A stretch of 64,000 nt of DNA from Bombardia bombarda. Its lineage: Eukaryota > Ascomycota > Sordariomycetes > Sordariales > Lasiosphaeriaceae. Location of the stretch: the NCBI GenBank assembly GCA_030512295.1, contig JAULSR010000002.1:7378001-7442000 (forward strand), in the 5' to 3' direction. The number at the start of each line of letters is the position of its first letter. Positions within the stretch are counted from its first letter, which is position 1. Below, piece after piece: positions 1 through 13,000 of this stretch. The notes under the pieces are model-generated. The model was not told the DNA's origin. It saw only the letters and a program-made list of their open reading frames with translations, and searched no databases. A program made the translations under genes and the position numbers.

Positions 1-3000
1 GAGGATGAAGTGGTGGTGGTGGTGATGTGCTGTCCATGATTTTTTTTTTTCTTTTCTTTCCTTGCTTTCTTTGGTCGCCTCTCCATGTCTTCGCTTCAAC
101 AATGGCCCGTCATATTCCGACGAGGCTTGCCTGTGCTGCTTGATTGCTTAGCTGCGCGTCACCGCCCATTCAGCTACATTACGATGCATGTACACGAAGG
201 GGGTGAGTGTGTGTGAAGGTGTGTACTTTCCAGAAACACACCTTCAGGGACTACCATATGCAAAGGCCGCTGGGGCTGCAGCCAGCCCGCCTGCGCGCCT
301 GTGCGAATCCTTGATGCGATGCACGCCCTGCAGATTGCTTGGCTAGGTTTGTCCAGGTCCTGTTCTGTCTTTTTTTTTTCTGTCTCTTTCTCTTTTCTGT
401 CTGTTTTGGCGCTCCCTCTTTTTTCTTTCTCTCTCGCCTCGCCCTGCCTACCTAGGCTGGGCCTTGTCCTCCGTCTGGATGTCTGCATGCGCACCTAATG
501 TATGGAAGTGCATACGGTGCGTACCTGCCCGTCTACTTTGCACACACACCTGCGTTGAGCACCCGCGTACATACCTTGAACGAGGTTTACGGCCTTGTTG
601 CACACTTGGGCGCGTAGGCACATATCTAGCCACCCGAAAAAAGGTATAGTAAACAGGATAAACAACACCATCAGGAATGCGAACTGAATGGACTGACCAA
701 CCTGAGATTCCATATCCATATGTTTTTTTTATTGCCAGCATCATGACGAGCGGTGGAAGAAGAAACATTTCTAACTGCGGTTAACGGAGCGAAGTTACCT
801 GGGTAGGTAGGTACTTCAGGTACCGCAAGCTAGCTAAAGCAGACAAGGTCAAGCTAAAAAAGCCGAGGCAGGACAGGGGAGGTAAAACAGCGGGCCGAAC
901 CCCCACTCTTCCCCCCACTACCCGGCGGACACATCCTCAGGGGAAGGGGGGTGCCCGTGGTATGGCGAGCTAACTGCCCTGTTAGGTCGGTGGTCACCAG
1001 GCCTGATGGCCGCTGGAGCGTCAAACTTGAGCTAGGTACGGAGCAAAATCGGTTCTACTGTGCATGCACCTTGCCTGACTTCGCCTGCGGACTTACAGTA
1101 CAATACATATCTGAGAAAGAAACCACGGTCGTCACAGGCGCTACTTTCTTGCTCTCGGGGGATGAGCGAACGGACGGACGGCGCAAGCTAGGCGGACGGG
1201 GGAAGGCGTCGGCTCGGTTACGGGGTTCAGAAGGGAACGCGCTGGATTCCGCCTTGGGTTCTGCTCCGCCTACTGTTGCCCTGTGTCTACACGTAGTACA
1301 GTACCACTAGGCTACTGGCACCGGGTACGCGACCAAGCAAGCGGGTTACCTAGCTGACCATCATCATCAATGGTGTGGTTTGAATGGGACGATGTTGTTG
1401 TCCATCAAGATTTGGCGGGCTTCATGGATCAAAGATAACGATTGATGCAACAGTGCAATGCTGCTTTGCCTGCTTTCGAATCTTGGATTGAAGCCTGTCT
1501 CGCGGTGGTTCCACCGTATCGGTTGCAGTTCTTTTTTTGCACGCGCGCAACCTCAGTGACCGCACATAACACTGCAGCACAGCACAGACAAACGCATAAG
1601 GTACCTAGGTATGGGCATGCCTACGGAGTACTGTACTTACCACACAGAGGTGATGAGTGTGATGTGATTTGCGCGTGTCAAACACGCATTCCGCCAAGGT
1701 AGGTGTAGGTCGGTCGTTTCAACCAACCAAATTATTTTTTGCCCATCACCGATTGGATTGCAGTCCTCGCACGTGGGCTGCGTTGTCTGTGCTGTGCTGT
1801 GCTGTGCTGTGCTGTGCTGTGTCTGTCCCCCCTTTTTTCCAAGTTTTGCCCGGCACTCACTCCATTCCCAATGGAAAAGACTGGTAAAGAGACAAGCCAT
1901 CAGGATTTTTCTTGCTGGAAATATTGATCCAGTGGGCTGCTTTGGGATCGTGGCTTTGAAGAAAACCATGGTCCATCCATCATGGATGGTGGACCAAGAA
2001 ACCCATTTAATTTTATCAGATACCCAAAGGACCTTGATAGATTGAGAAGCACGGATTAAAGTCCGGTGGCGGCCGGCGGGCTTGGTTCCTCGGCTGACCG
2101 CTTTGGGCAACATTTTCCTTTGGATATAGCACCTTGAGTGCCCCGGTCCGCGGCCGACCCCCATCTTGGCTTCTCAAGTCGGCAGAGATCGATGACTTTT
2201 ATGTCAATCTAGTGGGAATGGACTCGATTGGGACAATTTGTGGAGAGACTTTTGCTTCTTTTGAGCGTCTTGCACCTAGGCATATCACATTTGAGTGCAC
2301 TTTTGCTCGTTCATTCGTTCATTCGTTCATTCGATACGGCTTGCTGGAACTAACCCCTGCTGGCTTGGGTAGGTGATCAACCGACCGCCTGCCTTACATC
2401 ACTGGTGTCGGTGATAATTGTAACTGACCATCGGACATGTATCACTGTTGATGGACTAGACTTTTGGTTCGTTGCTAACTAAAGGAGAAACAGAAATGTC
2501 AGTTTGGGCACTGCATTGTAGGGGATTATGTGTTGTGTTTGCCAAATTAAGCATTTCAGATTTTGTTCTTGGAAAAGTCTAAACACCGAGGCAACGAAGA
2601 AAATTGTAGAAGACTTCAAATTCCGCTCTCATCCCTTCCCCATTCCACGTGCCCCCGTTTATAATATAGCCAGAACCGAAAAAGAAAACAAGGTGTTTTG
2701 ACTCCAGATTATACTCCTATCGGTTCCTCCCAATACTTGGTTCATTAACCATCCCGACTGTATCCTGGAAAAACACTAAATAAAAAAACACCTTATCCAT
2801 CAACAGTCTTGTGGAGTTGTATGTAATCTCTGTCCAAGATCTGTCCGACCAGTATGAACACGCTGTTTGAGACAAAAAAAAAAAAGGTAAAAGGAAACAC
2901 TGGGCAGGCTCAGGTTCGCACCCGACACTCCTCCAACTTCGATTCTTTTGTGTATATCCGTCCTTTCTCCCTCTTGCGTTGGTAGTATCGATCATGTAGC

Positions 3001-4424
3001 TGCCCATTAACTTGTTCGAGGGATACTGGCTCCTTTTTCATGTGCATCTTCCGTTTCCTGAGCCGTCCTTCCTTTGACAGAACCCAAGATGAAGATGCGC
3101 GACTGTGTGTGCACCCAAGTGTCTGATGACGGCGCGAGCTCATCATGTTGCCTCGATTGGGAAATACCGAGTAGTCGCCGCAGGCAGTTGTTGGATGGGG
3201 TAGAGTGGGAAAAAAAGCAAAGAGGGAGCGGGCCCCCTCTTTAGTCCCAGGGTCCCCTGTTGCTTGTGATGGAACTTCCGGAGTCACCAGATCAGACCAA
3301 GTAAAGGTGTGGAGGTCAAGACCCTTAAGAAAAAGGCAAAATGGAAATTGAAAAGGGAAGAACAAGAAAAAAAAAAAAAGATGCAAGCACTAATGAGAGC
3401 AGCAAGAGAATGAAGAGTGACAATTCCTGACAGTTGCGCGTCGTGATGGTTTGGTGTAGGTGTTGATGTTGCTGCCGTAGGGAGAACCGACCACCAGGAC
3501 CGGCCGAGTCTGGTAGGGCAGACGGAATGTGGGACCCCTCATGAGTTGTTGTGGCAGCAGTCCTCGTTGAGGTGACTCGGTATTCGTACCGGTGGGCGGT
3601 CAACGGCGCAGGCGTGCAGGGCTTGCAGGGTGCGTGCGCCTGCAGACAGGCGGTAAGCCAGTGGTTGAATGCCTGTGTTCCATGCCAAGGTAGGACTCGG
3701 GGTCCGGCGCAGCGTCAACCGGCACTGGATGAGCGTGGAGGGACGAGGCCCGAGTTGACTGTCGCCTTGGCGGCCCAGCCGTTTGCTGCGTTGCAGATTG
3801 TCGTTGCACTGTTGCTTGCGAGTTTGTCAATTCGTTTGTCGATCGGTCGCCCTGGCCTGCTGCCTTTCAGGATCCCAGCCCGGCACAATGGTACTGGGCT
3901 GAAACAGTGAGAATGGAGGACAGAATTTCCTCGCATATGATCTTTCCTACTACCTCTTCCTCTTCAGCTGGCTGGTCGTCATATTTGAAGGCTGATGGGC
4001 GCATCTTTTGTGTTGCTGTAGGAAAATTTAGTTCGTGGTATGGAATGTGGTGGCAATTGTCGTGTCGGCAATTGTCGTGTTGGTGTTTTGCGGATATTTC
4101 TTGCGATTCCGCTCGCGTTGCCAGCTGTTTATCGAGTAAGTTCTCTACCAATCTCTCGCCCCCTTGGAGCTGTTATTGTCCCTCCTCCTTCGCGCTCGAT
4201 CTCGCCACGACCCCTTATGTAGCAAACACGTCCTCGTGTTTGCTATTGTTGTTGGGGCGTCTTATTTAGCAAGAGTAGCCCTGCTGCTTGCTGGGGCGCT
4301 TGATCATGTTCTCCCATGGTTGTATTTGCTTTGGCTTGCACTCGCCTACATACAAAGTCAGCGTCAAGTTTTTATGCCGTGAAGGGGTCGTGAAGGGTTC
4401 GGTGTTGCTGTTGTAAAGAGGTGC
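1..4424. other. Intergenic, no gene recognised
   Basis: I see no convincing coding sequence on either strand. The open frames here are short, lack conserved motifs and are rich in residues produced by simple repeats. The stretch holds T-rich and CT-rich tracts (around 40-60 and 360-440), a pentanucleotide array near 1.79 kb, a CATTCGTT-type short repeat near 2310-2333 and a tandem duplication of a 14-15 bp unit at about 4055-4085. Copies of a GGTACCTAGGTA-like palindrome occur near 800-836 and 1600-1612. Confidence 0.5.
1789..1822. repeat. (TGCTG)n microsatellite
   Basis: Uninterrupted tandem copies of the pentamer TGCTG/GTGCT. A related 10-mer array (AGCACAGCAG) lies in the opposite orientation near 16.4 kb. 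Simple-sequence expansion with no evidence of function. Confidence 0.9.
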
Positions 4425-4641
4425 TTATAACATACCACATTGCTCCTCTGCCCTATAGCACGTGTCAGTCTCTGCGCCATGCCATTGCATATAGAGGCTG
4501 AGATGGGGCTTCTTACCTGTACTCAAAATGTGTCACATTGGGTTGACACCTCTTGTGTGTGATGGTGTAGTCTCTGCACCACTTCGAGGCAATCCAGCGG
4601 AAGTGGCCGCAAGAGTACTCTCGTTGGGTATAGTCGCACAT
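4425..4641 (-). CDS. Small cysteine-rich fungal protein, MCDYTQ-type (two exons)
   Basis: Exon 1 (4517-4641) encodes 41 residues beginning MCDYTQREYSCGH, with Cys/His pairs (C2, C11, H13, C22, C32). It ends at a good donor (GTAAGA). A 64-nt intron follows, then a short exon (4425-4452) adding about nine residues before TAA, for a product of about 50 residues. From family memory, many Pezizomycotina genes encode small proteins opening MCDYTQxEYxCGH with a following WC...HKRC pattern, which this matches. Function is unknown; the cysteine and histidine spacing might bind zinc (inference). The first ATG of the conserved block was chosen as start because the upstream in-frame extension looks random. 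The 3' end is uncertain: a longer product would need a 28-nt intron, which is too short. Confidence 0.5.
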
Positions 4642-4821
4642 GTTGACTAGTGTTGTGTGTCGGTAGATAAAATCGAGCAGGTTGATGGATAGATATTTGA
4701 CGAAGACGTCTGTGGAGGGGAGGTACGATGATCGAAGAGAGAGACCAAGAGGGTGATATGCGAGGCAAGGATTCAAGCTGTTTGACTTGGATGAGATGTT
4801 GTTGATCAAGTTGCGAGTTGT

Positions 4822-4836
4822 GGGGGGGGGGGGGGG
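4822..4836 (+). repeat. Poly-G run (15 nt)
   Basis: Homopolymer of about 15 G, upstream of the small cysteine-rich gene. The exact length is likely unreliable in an assembly. Confidence 0.8.
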
Positions 4837-6984
4837 CTCTTGGTGGTTCTTGGTGGCTCGATGGGAGAGGCGAGGACAGTGGGAATGACGTTGTATTTAA
4901 GCTCTGGGCAATATGGTGAAGCGTGGTGCAAGTCTAGCCCAAGCAGCGAGTGGAGGACTTGACACCTTGTGGGACCGACTCAAGGAACCCATGCGATGCT
5001 TCATGCAGTCGTGAAGAAGCCAGTCTTGGGGTCGGGAAATATCTCGACCTACTTAGCGTAGCGAATGTACCTATGTACACTGTGCTACAAGTCAGGGTAC
5101 GATTCCTTAAAGTGGTGTCCCTTCCATGTTGGAGTACGGGACACACTAGACCGCAAAAGATGACAGGGCGGGTGTGGAGTCGAGGAAGGGGAGCATGCTC
5201 TGGTAAGACAACTCTTCAGGGGGGCGTGAGAGGAGAGATTTGCAGGGATTATGGAATAGAAGTATTAGCGCAGAAGGGGGGAACATGTTCCAAACTGGGA
5301 CAAAAGGGCCAGAACCTTGAGGGTGGGAGCATTGTCAAGATGGACCGTGTCGAGCATGTTTGACAGTTCAATGGCATCTGCAGCTTGCCCAAAGCACACC
5401 ACCACCTCCTCCACCACCACACTTGACCACACTTGTACTTTGCACTGTCGCATCCCTTCCCATTGGCAGACCGAGACTAGCCTAAGAGAGGCATCGATGT
5501 TGAAGTACCGAAGGCCAAGTAACACGGTGGTGTATATACGCGCGCCTTGGAATTGGGAATTGTCATAGTTACGGGACGTACGGCATAGCTTAGGCCCCTT
5601 TCGCCATGCTGCCAGAAGCCGCCACTGTCTGGGAGGTGTTGAACATGGAACCTCGTCACGGGCTAGAATGCTCGTAATTCCAGCCAGACCACCTCGAGTC
5701 CAATGAATGGGAGGAGGCCCCTACACTAGTTCGGGAGGCTGGGTATGTACAGCGCTGAGGCCGTTATTAGTGCTCGTGTCCAGAGCTCTGAACAGGCGCA
5801 TTCAGCTGCCCGCCCGTCGATTGCTGGTGGCCAATGTGTTCTAGCGCTTCTTCTCGACTTGCCGAGTGGTAGGTAGCCGCTCTGGTCAAGCCGCCACCAT
5901 TGGGGTTAGGGTGAATGAAAAGGAGAGACCAGGGCAACTATCATCCAATGTGCGGCCGTCAAGGTGAGGTGAGTAAAGTGCGTTCGCTGATCACGCATGG
6001 CCGTCCAATGGCCTTGGCTGCATCCGTTGATGCAGAACGTCCTTCTTCCGAGAGAGTCTCGACCTAGCCTGTTGGGCTGCTCTTCTCGGTCACGGTCTGC
6101 TGCGGGTGACAGATCGTCTACGGATACTTCCTCCACCCCATAGGCCTCCGTTTTGGTGTGGGCGCGGCAAAGGCAGACGGAGTCCATGTTGAGGGGTTGC
6201 TCATGGCGCTTGAACGCTAATAAGCAATAACGGTCCACGGAACGGTTGGGCCTCCGGCTGTCTCGGGGGCTTGGCTTAGGCATGTACCCACTACCAACAC
6301 AGGGCGTACCTTTTCTGCCCGCTTTGTTTCTACCCAATTGACTGAACTTCACGATACGGATACTGCTGCTTGTTATGTGTCGCTCCTGGCTGTCCTTGTT
6401 GGATTGATGGGAGTAGGCGGTGGCCTTGCCGCACATGCGGAAGAAGGCCGTGTAAGGGCTACCCAAGAGATGCAGTGGCGATCTTGGTAGGGCATTCGTC
6501 GCATGTGTCCTCCCCCGCAGGGCTCGGCTCCCAGGGAAATCCGTCTGGACATGCCTTCATTGGCGACGTGGTCCCCAAAGCGTCGTCGGCAGGTAATCAA
6601 CATAACAGTACTGCTTAGCTCGTATGCCGTATTCCAGACTAGCCGCAAGAGTAGGCGGGTTGTCGAGGAAGGACGGGGAGGTTCAGACAAAACAGGCGAC
6701 GACGACCCACGAAGACGAAGTCGACGGACCATGCCATCATTGCCATGACACCAAGCCGGCGCAGATCAAGTTTCACTTCGAGTTTCCTGGTCGCGTTTTT
6801 TCGGTAGCTCTTCCTCCATTGTGCGCTCCGGTATACTGGTGGCATCCTAAGACAAGAATTGCTACGAAACATGACCGATATTATGGGAGTGGCCGAGATT
6901 GTGGTGGCTGGGTAAGTATTTGGTAGGACAGGGCCGTTGATGCAACCCTGAATGACCCGCACCGGTGACAAGAGGTTGTGCTTT

Positions 6985-7003
6985 TGTGTGTGTGTGTGTG
7001 TGC
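6985..7003. repeat. (TG)n microsatellite
   Basis: Short uninterrupted TG dinucleotide array. The apparent CVCVCV open frames around it are artefacts of the repeat. Confidence 0.85.
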
Positions 7004-10000
7004 GACCAAGCGTGTATTGAGGCTCGACTACCCAAGGAAGATGGGGAGTGGGACTGGGGAGAGAGGTCTCGAGGGACCATCGCCAATCTTGCCCAGCAAC
7101 CAAATATCGCTCGCCCATCGTCTCCAAGTCTCCAACCTCGGGCAAGCAGTGACTGGAGACTCATGCTGCAGATCTCGACTTCTCGACCAGGCCGTCCTTG
7201 AACCCTGGGCGGCCTTTTGTCGCAAATGGCTCTGTCGCCGACCGCGTGTTGTTGTGGGGATTGCGCCATCGGACGAGGACTGGGAGAGGGGGAGCTCTGG
7301 GGCCCACTGGTGGAGCACTGAGTGCCCTGGGCTCACGGCCGCGTGTCGCTGGGCCATGCGAGGACGGGTGTCTAGAGCCTCTGGGCGAATCCGCCGAGCC
7401 GAAAGACTCCATCAAGAAACATCTATTCAGGTTGAAACAGTGCGAGAGCATCCCAGAATAAACTAGGGTTTTAGTTGCTACGCTCCCATTACACGAACCA
7501 AAGAGCTTCCATTGTTGCAACGTTGGCTCTGTTGGGTAGGTAGGTAGGCTGTCGTCGGCTTCTCGGTAGGCGTGCTCCAAACTCCCATGACCTACCCCGG
7601 CGTGGTGGGGCTTCCCTACGTGCCTCCATCGAGGACCCAGAAAAAAGGATTGAAATTTTCTGCTAGCAATTTACCAAGACGGCGGCCTACAGGCTAGGTA
7701 CCACGGAGGCTCTTGCTGCGGTGTCATACCTACAGAGGACCTCGGGACCTGCCCCTCAGGGTGCCCAACATCGCGCCTTCCCTTGGAACATCTTGCTTGG
7801 GATGCACCCAGCGTCCGTGGCAACAGGAAAGCGCAATCGCCACGTCCAATGGCCGTCCTCAACAACTGTTTGGCAACCACCGAATGGCCTACCATAGGGA
7901 GATGAGTGCTCGTTTGGGGCTCCGCTTGCAGTCCGCTTGATCCCTCCAGATTTGGAACGGCGCCCGCCTGAGAGCGCCGACACGTGGGAGTAAACTACGG
8001 CACCCGTGTTCAGGACGCAAAGAGGCATTTATCCCTTTATCCCAAGCTCCGCTTCAGGTTCTCGTTAGTGGTCCCGTTTGTGTCGAAGCATTTTGGAAGC
8101 TTCCAACCCTTCTTCTCATCGCCTGCAGGGCTTGGCTGACAGGCTGGTCGGTCTGAGGCAGGCAAGGGAGCCCGGAGCTGCTGGCTGGTAAGGAACTCAG
8201 ACTGGGCAGCAAAAATGATTTGGGATTTGGGAGGGCACGAAGGTCGTTCCTGCCAAACGCGAGTCAGAGGTCGGAGGTGAAAGGCAGGCATGGAAGGTAC
8301 TACCCTGCCGGTTATGTACCTAAAGGTACATGGACCTTCCGTCTAGATATTTTTTGGTGTGCAATCGTCAGGCAATGGTGCTGTAACCGCTAGGTACGTA
8401 CATGTACCTATTCGCAACTGCTCGATCCCTCCTTCTCTCCTTCCTCTTCTGCACTCTGCAAATCCAATGTTCTTCGTCAAACATGACGAATGAATCGGCT
8501 TATGGTCCTCCGAGTGACAACTTTGCCGTCTTGTCGTCTCTCCGTCCTCTGTTTATTTTTCACTTGGTCACCATGGCCTCGTGACCTCCTGTCTCCGATC
8601 TCGTCGGACGCAGCACCCCGCAGGGGCAGGTGCTGCCAAACATGACATATCGAACGAAGGACCTATTTGTCAAGCCCTCTCCTGCCCGTTGCAACCAGGG
8701 CTTGTCTAGGGCGTTCCAGTCGCCTGTGTCTTATACCCGGCTGTAACGATCTCGTCCGATTTCTCTTAGCATCGCTCGCTTGCCGTATATCTGTTTGCAA
8801 TTTTTTGTCTTGATGCCGCAGAGGCTCGAACCACACACACACGAAGTTGTCCTGATAAGGATCAGATACACTCCCTACTTGTTGGTTCCGAATGGGGAAA
8901 CCCACTTACACCCGTTCGCTTGCCAGGAGACCGCCACATCCCGCGAAGGGACATTCCGCCATATTTCCGCAAGGGATGCGCGCCCCATCTGCACCGAAGA
9001 TTCCCTAGCAAGCCACAAGTGGTGGGGATTTCTAGCGTTCTAGGATACCAAGAGGAAAGGGGAATTGATCATGCGACTGGACTTTTGATATACGGAGCTC
9101 CAGATTCGCCCAGTCATCCTGAATTGCTCGAATTGCCCCCATCTCATCCACCCACCCCGCAGAGTTCCATTCTACCAGTAGGTATCCCGACTCGGGGTCG
9201 ACTTGTCGGTTTATCTGCTGAGTCTGCTGACGTCTCACCTTCGCCGTCCAAGCTCCAAACCGGTGACCACGGTGAATGCCTAAGTCTGGCTCCTATCAGC
9301 CCATCTTTATCAAGTCCATTGGTACGGTGTATGTCCAATCTCAAGCTCATGATCTGCGTCTCCCAACTCACTAAGACTGAATTGACGAAAGCGGCTGGCT
9401 AACGTGTTATTGTGTCCGATGCTAGTTAACCATAAACTTGGTCATTGGCCGCATTTGTGCTGTGACGACGATGCGCCTCTTCGAATTGCTCGCCACGCGT
9501 TTGATTGGTATAATTTTCTACTAAAACACGACTTTACAAAGCTTGTAACAGCATAGCACCAGAATAGCAGGAGGCCGCAATTCAGAAGAGAAAATCATAA
9601 CCCATGCATGTCTCCATCATGGCACAGTACACACGAAAAGATACAGGCTCCATCCTTGTTAGAGCACGCTATGCATCCTTCATAGGCGGCCCACAGGGCC
9701 CCAGCAGGCGCCAAAGCGCGAATTGGACGGGTCTGGGATCAGGCTCATCTGCGAAGACCATCTCGGATCAACCACCGCCCAACCAACCTAGTTCGCAAAC
9801 GGCAGGCGCACTCTCCGCCACTGCTACTAACTGTTTAGCGCCCGTCATTAAAATGCAGAGCCAAGATTTTGACCCTCTGTCAATCGTCTTCGGCCTACCC
9901 GAACTCGAATCCTGCATTATGATGCCCAGTGGCTGTCAGCGTTAGTCCAACAGTCGGCTCAAAGCAGGGAAACCATCATTTCAGACGAACTAAGCCATGC

Positions 10001-13000
10001 ATGCGAGGTTATCCTTCGCTTCTACCCCTTGCCGCTACCATCCACAGCCGCCTTGGCAACCTTTTTGTATGCATTGCCCTGCACAGCATACTACCGATCA
10101 ACAACTTCTGGATCCACTGCATCTTAGAGGCATTGTGCTAAAGTACCGGATACCTCGGCTCATTGGGATGGGCAAAGATATTAACGCCACCATGTGCATC
10201 TGTCTTATATCAAGCCAGGTTGTGAATCATTCGATCCAGCGCGCGATGCCGTTCTACCAGCTTTTGAGAAGAGAGTTACCAGAACATCATTTGCAGGATG
10301 TGGTCCTCGGTTGAAACGAGACAGCTTGGGATATCAGGATATGGAAGCCCCTGGCACCCAGGCACCCAGGCTCCTGGGCTCCGATATTCCGATCATGTTG
10401 TACTTGTACTGTACACTTGCTGACCTTCAGCTGACATCTGACCATCACATAGGTCTCTAGATCAATCCATCAGATAGAAGTAACCTCGTCAACTGCCCAG
10501 CCTCTTGTTTCCTTCTGCTTTCTCTCAGTTTCCGATCGGCCTTGGGATGCCTGAACCTGCTCGAACCTGCTTGCCTGCCTGCCTGGGTTGTTCTGCCGAC
10601 TAAGGGGTCCCTTCAATTATCCATGATTCCTTGACAACTGCTACATCAAGCGCCGAGGCCGCTTCTTTAAAGAGCATTATCCTTGGGGACCGCTGGCTAC
10701 CGCGAAAGACATCTTCGGGCATGCACAATCCACGTGGCGGTCGAATTTGGCCAGTTGAACTGCCGATTTGGATTGCCTAGGTGCACAAATGTCAGATCCT
10801 ATCGCAATTAGGAACAGCCGATCTCATTATGCTACCTCATCTAGAGGAGTTAGCAGCCTGCCAGAAGAAGCACGCTATTCCACGGATGCTGACTCCATAT
10901 CCATGAGCATGCCCTTGTTACTTAGGCGTTGCCAGTTTCAGTTTGAGCTTGACATTCCCTCGACCCCTTCTTCCCTCAGATGACCGATGACCGATGACGC
11001 TAGAGCCCCGATTGAAGGCTTTCAGGATTTCCTTCTTAGAAGGGAAGGCCTCCAAGGTGCTCTAACTTACGCTATTTGGGCGTTTAAGTGAGCTACAAAA
11101 TTTATGATTCGCGACGGAACGCAGGAGTATTTTCGACATTGTTTCGTTTATCCAGCCCGCACTATATTTTTTAGTCTTCCACCGGAGTAGGATATACTAC
11201 CGCTCTGTCGCTAAATCCTATGTTGTTCGGATGCTGCTCTGTATCATACTAGAGCTGTGCCTTGGTGTGCGAACACCGACGCTCCAATTGTTATCCAGTT
11301 GTGCGGCTGGTCAACAGTGCTGTGGTGTTTTAAGTCAAACCCCCTGAAACGGCATGCTTCTGGAATGGTTCTCTGCAGCCAAGAGAAGCCAAGACCTTGA
11401 AAATGATGCAAGTCGCCAAAGCACCCAATGGCGCTTGGATTCCCCCATGCTGACCGTCCTGGTGGCTTCATCCTCGGCTGGGTTCCCCACTAGCCTCCCT
11501 TGACCAACCGGGTATCCGGGAGACAAGATGGAGCCTTGGTAGCAACGCAGCTGGTGGTCTGGAACCTGTCTTTTTGAACCACAGCTAACCAGTATTCAGC
11601 GCATTCAAGCTTTATTAGTGGACTGTACGACATTTGCCCGCTGCGAAGTTTGCTGTCTTGTTTCCATTCTAAACCAGAGTACGACGAGATACACAAGTAC
11701 GCCGAAATAACGCCGTGATTTTAACAAAAGGATTCAATAGCATAATGTCATGAAGCGGACATTCGGTGGGCTATATCACCATGAAAGGCGTGGCAAACAG
11801 AATCACCTTCTGAGCTCTCGAAACGCCCCGCAGTCTCATGCAGCGCCCGTATGTTGTGTGACAAGTGGCTTGTGGTCTTGGGGGATCACGAAGCCGAGGC
11901 ATCCTTGCCAATTGAGCACCCAGCCAACGTGTATGGCCCGCGGAGAGTCTCGTCAGCCAACTTCACGGGAAAGACATTTACACTCCTACAGGTACAACCA
12001 AGACAGGCCAACCGACCACTTTTCCATGGTCCTGCCGGTTAAAGCACCCGTCGCAACCGTCGGGATCCAACAGCTTGGATAGCCAATTATCTTAGGCCCA
12101 GCGGCGCGTTCTTGGGGGCCTGCTCTATCGGGATACCTAGTGGTCGTGATCATGGCCCAGCCAGCCCAGGGGCGGCAACAATCGCAACCACCTAGTAGCG
12201 CTGCCACCGGCTGACATGGGACCCCATCCCCGATAAGGAACTGGATGGTCCTTTTCACACATCTCGATTCTGCAACAGTACAGCCCTGGATGGAGATGCT
12301 CAACTAGTTACAGAATATATATACATGTGGAAAACCAATCGGCCAACCTTAGACCATCTGGGTTCGTGTCACGCTCGCACTTTCCTACCACTGGAAGATT
12401 TATCCATTCCGTTCTGTGTTACAGCCCTGTACCCCTGAGGCTCCTAGGGTGAAGTAAGACTAGGAACCGATAAGGAAATGCAGGGACCAGAATGAAGGCG
12501 AAAAGCTGTTAGAGGCTCCAATGGGACAGCAGCGGAACAAACTCCGACTCGGGTGCCGGTCACCGCAAGCCTGGGGCACAGCGGCTTACGGACAAGGTAC
12601 CGATGCGTGCCTATTGACCTCAGCTACGTAATCCATGTTCAAAGTTCTATTTTGTACTGCGCCTAGCTTTGCCCAACTTTAGATGGAAAGTTATTTTTAT
12701 GGGATGAGAGAAACGGATAGGAGAAGGACGGCATTGTTGCCAAGTCTTCCGCGAATCGTACCGTGGCCGACTGCGCCTTTCACCGACAGGTCGAAATAAG
12801 ACTGGACAATGCATCATCGCCTCAGCCAAATCAGCCCCTACAGGCGTTATGGTAGTGAGCTCGGCTTCGCCTTAAGGACTGAATTAGACACGGTGATGGG
12901 TAGTGGATATACGTATGGACGTGCATCCTCGATTCATCTTCCAGATCCCATATCAAAAGGTCCAATACAGGAAAGACTTCGTCGATCATTACGCCAGCTA

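Noticed and set aside
951..1310. 119-codon plus-strand frame
   Set aside because: No family similarity, no good start context and no matching exon structure around it.
5906..6466. 186-codon minus-strand frame in the gene-free block
   Set aside because: No domain, signal peptide or compositional evidence; length is compatible with chance in GC-balanced DNA.
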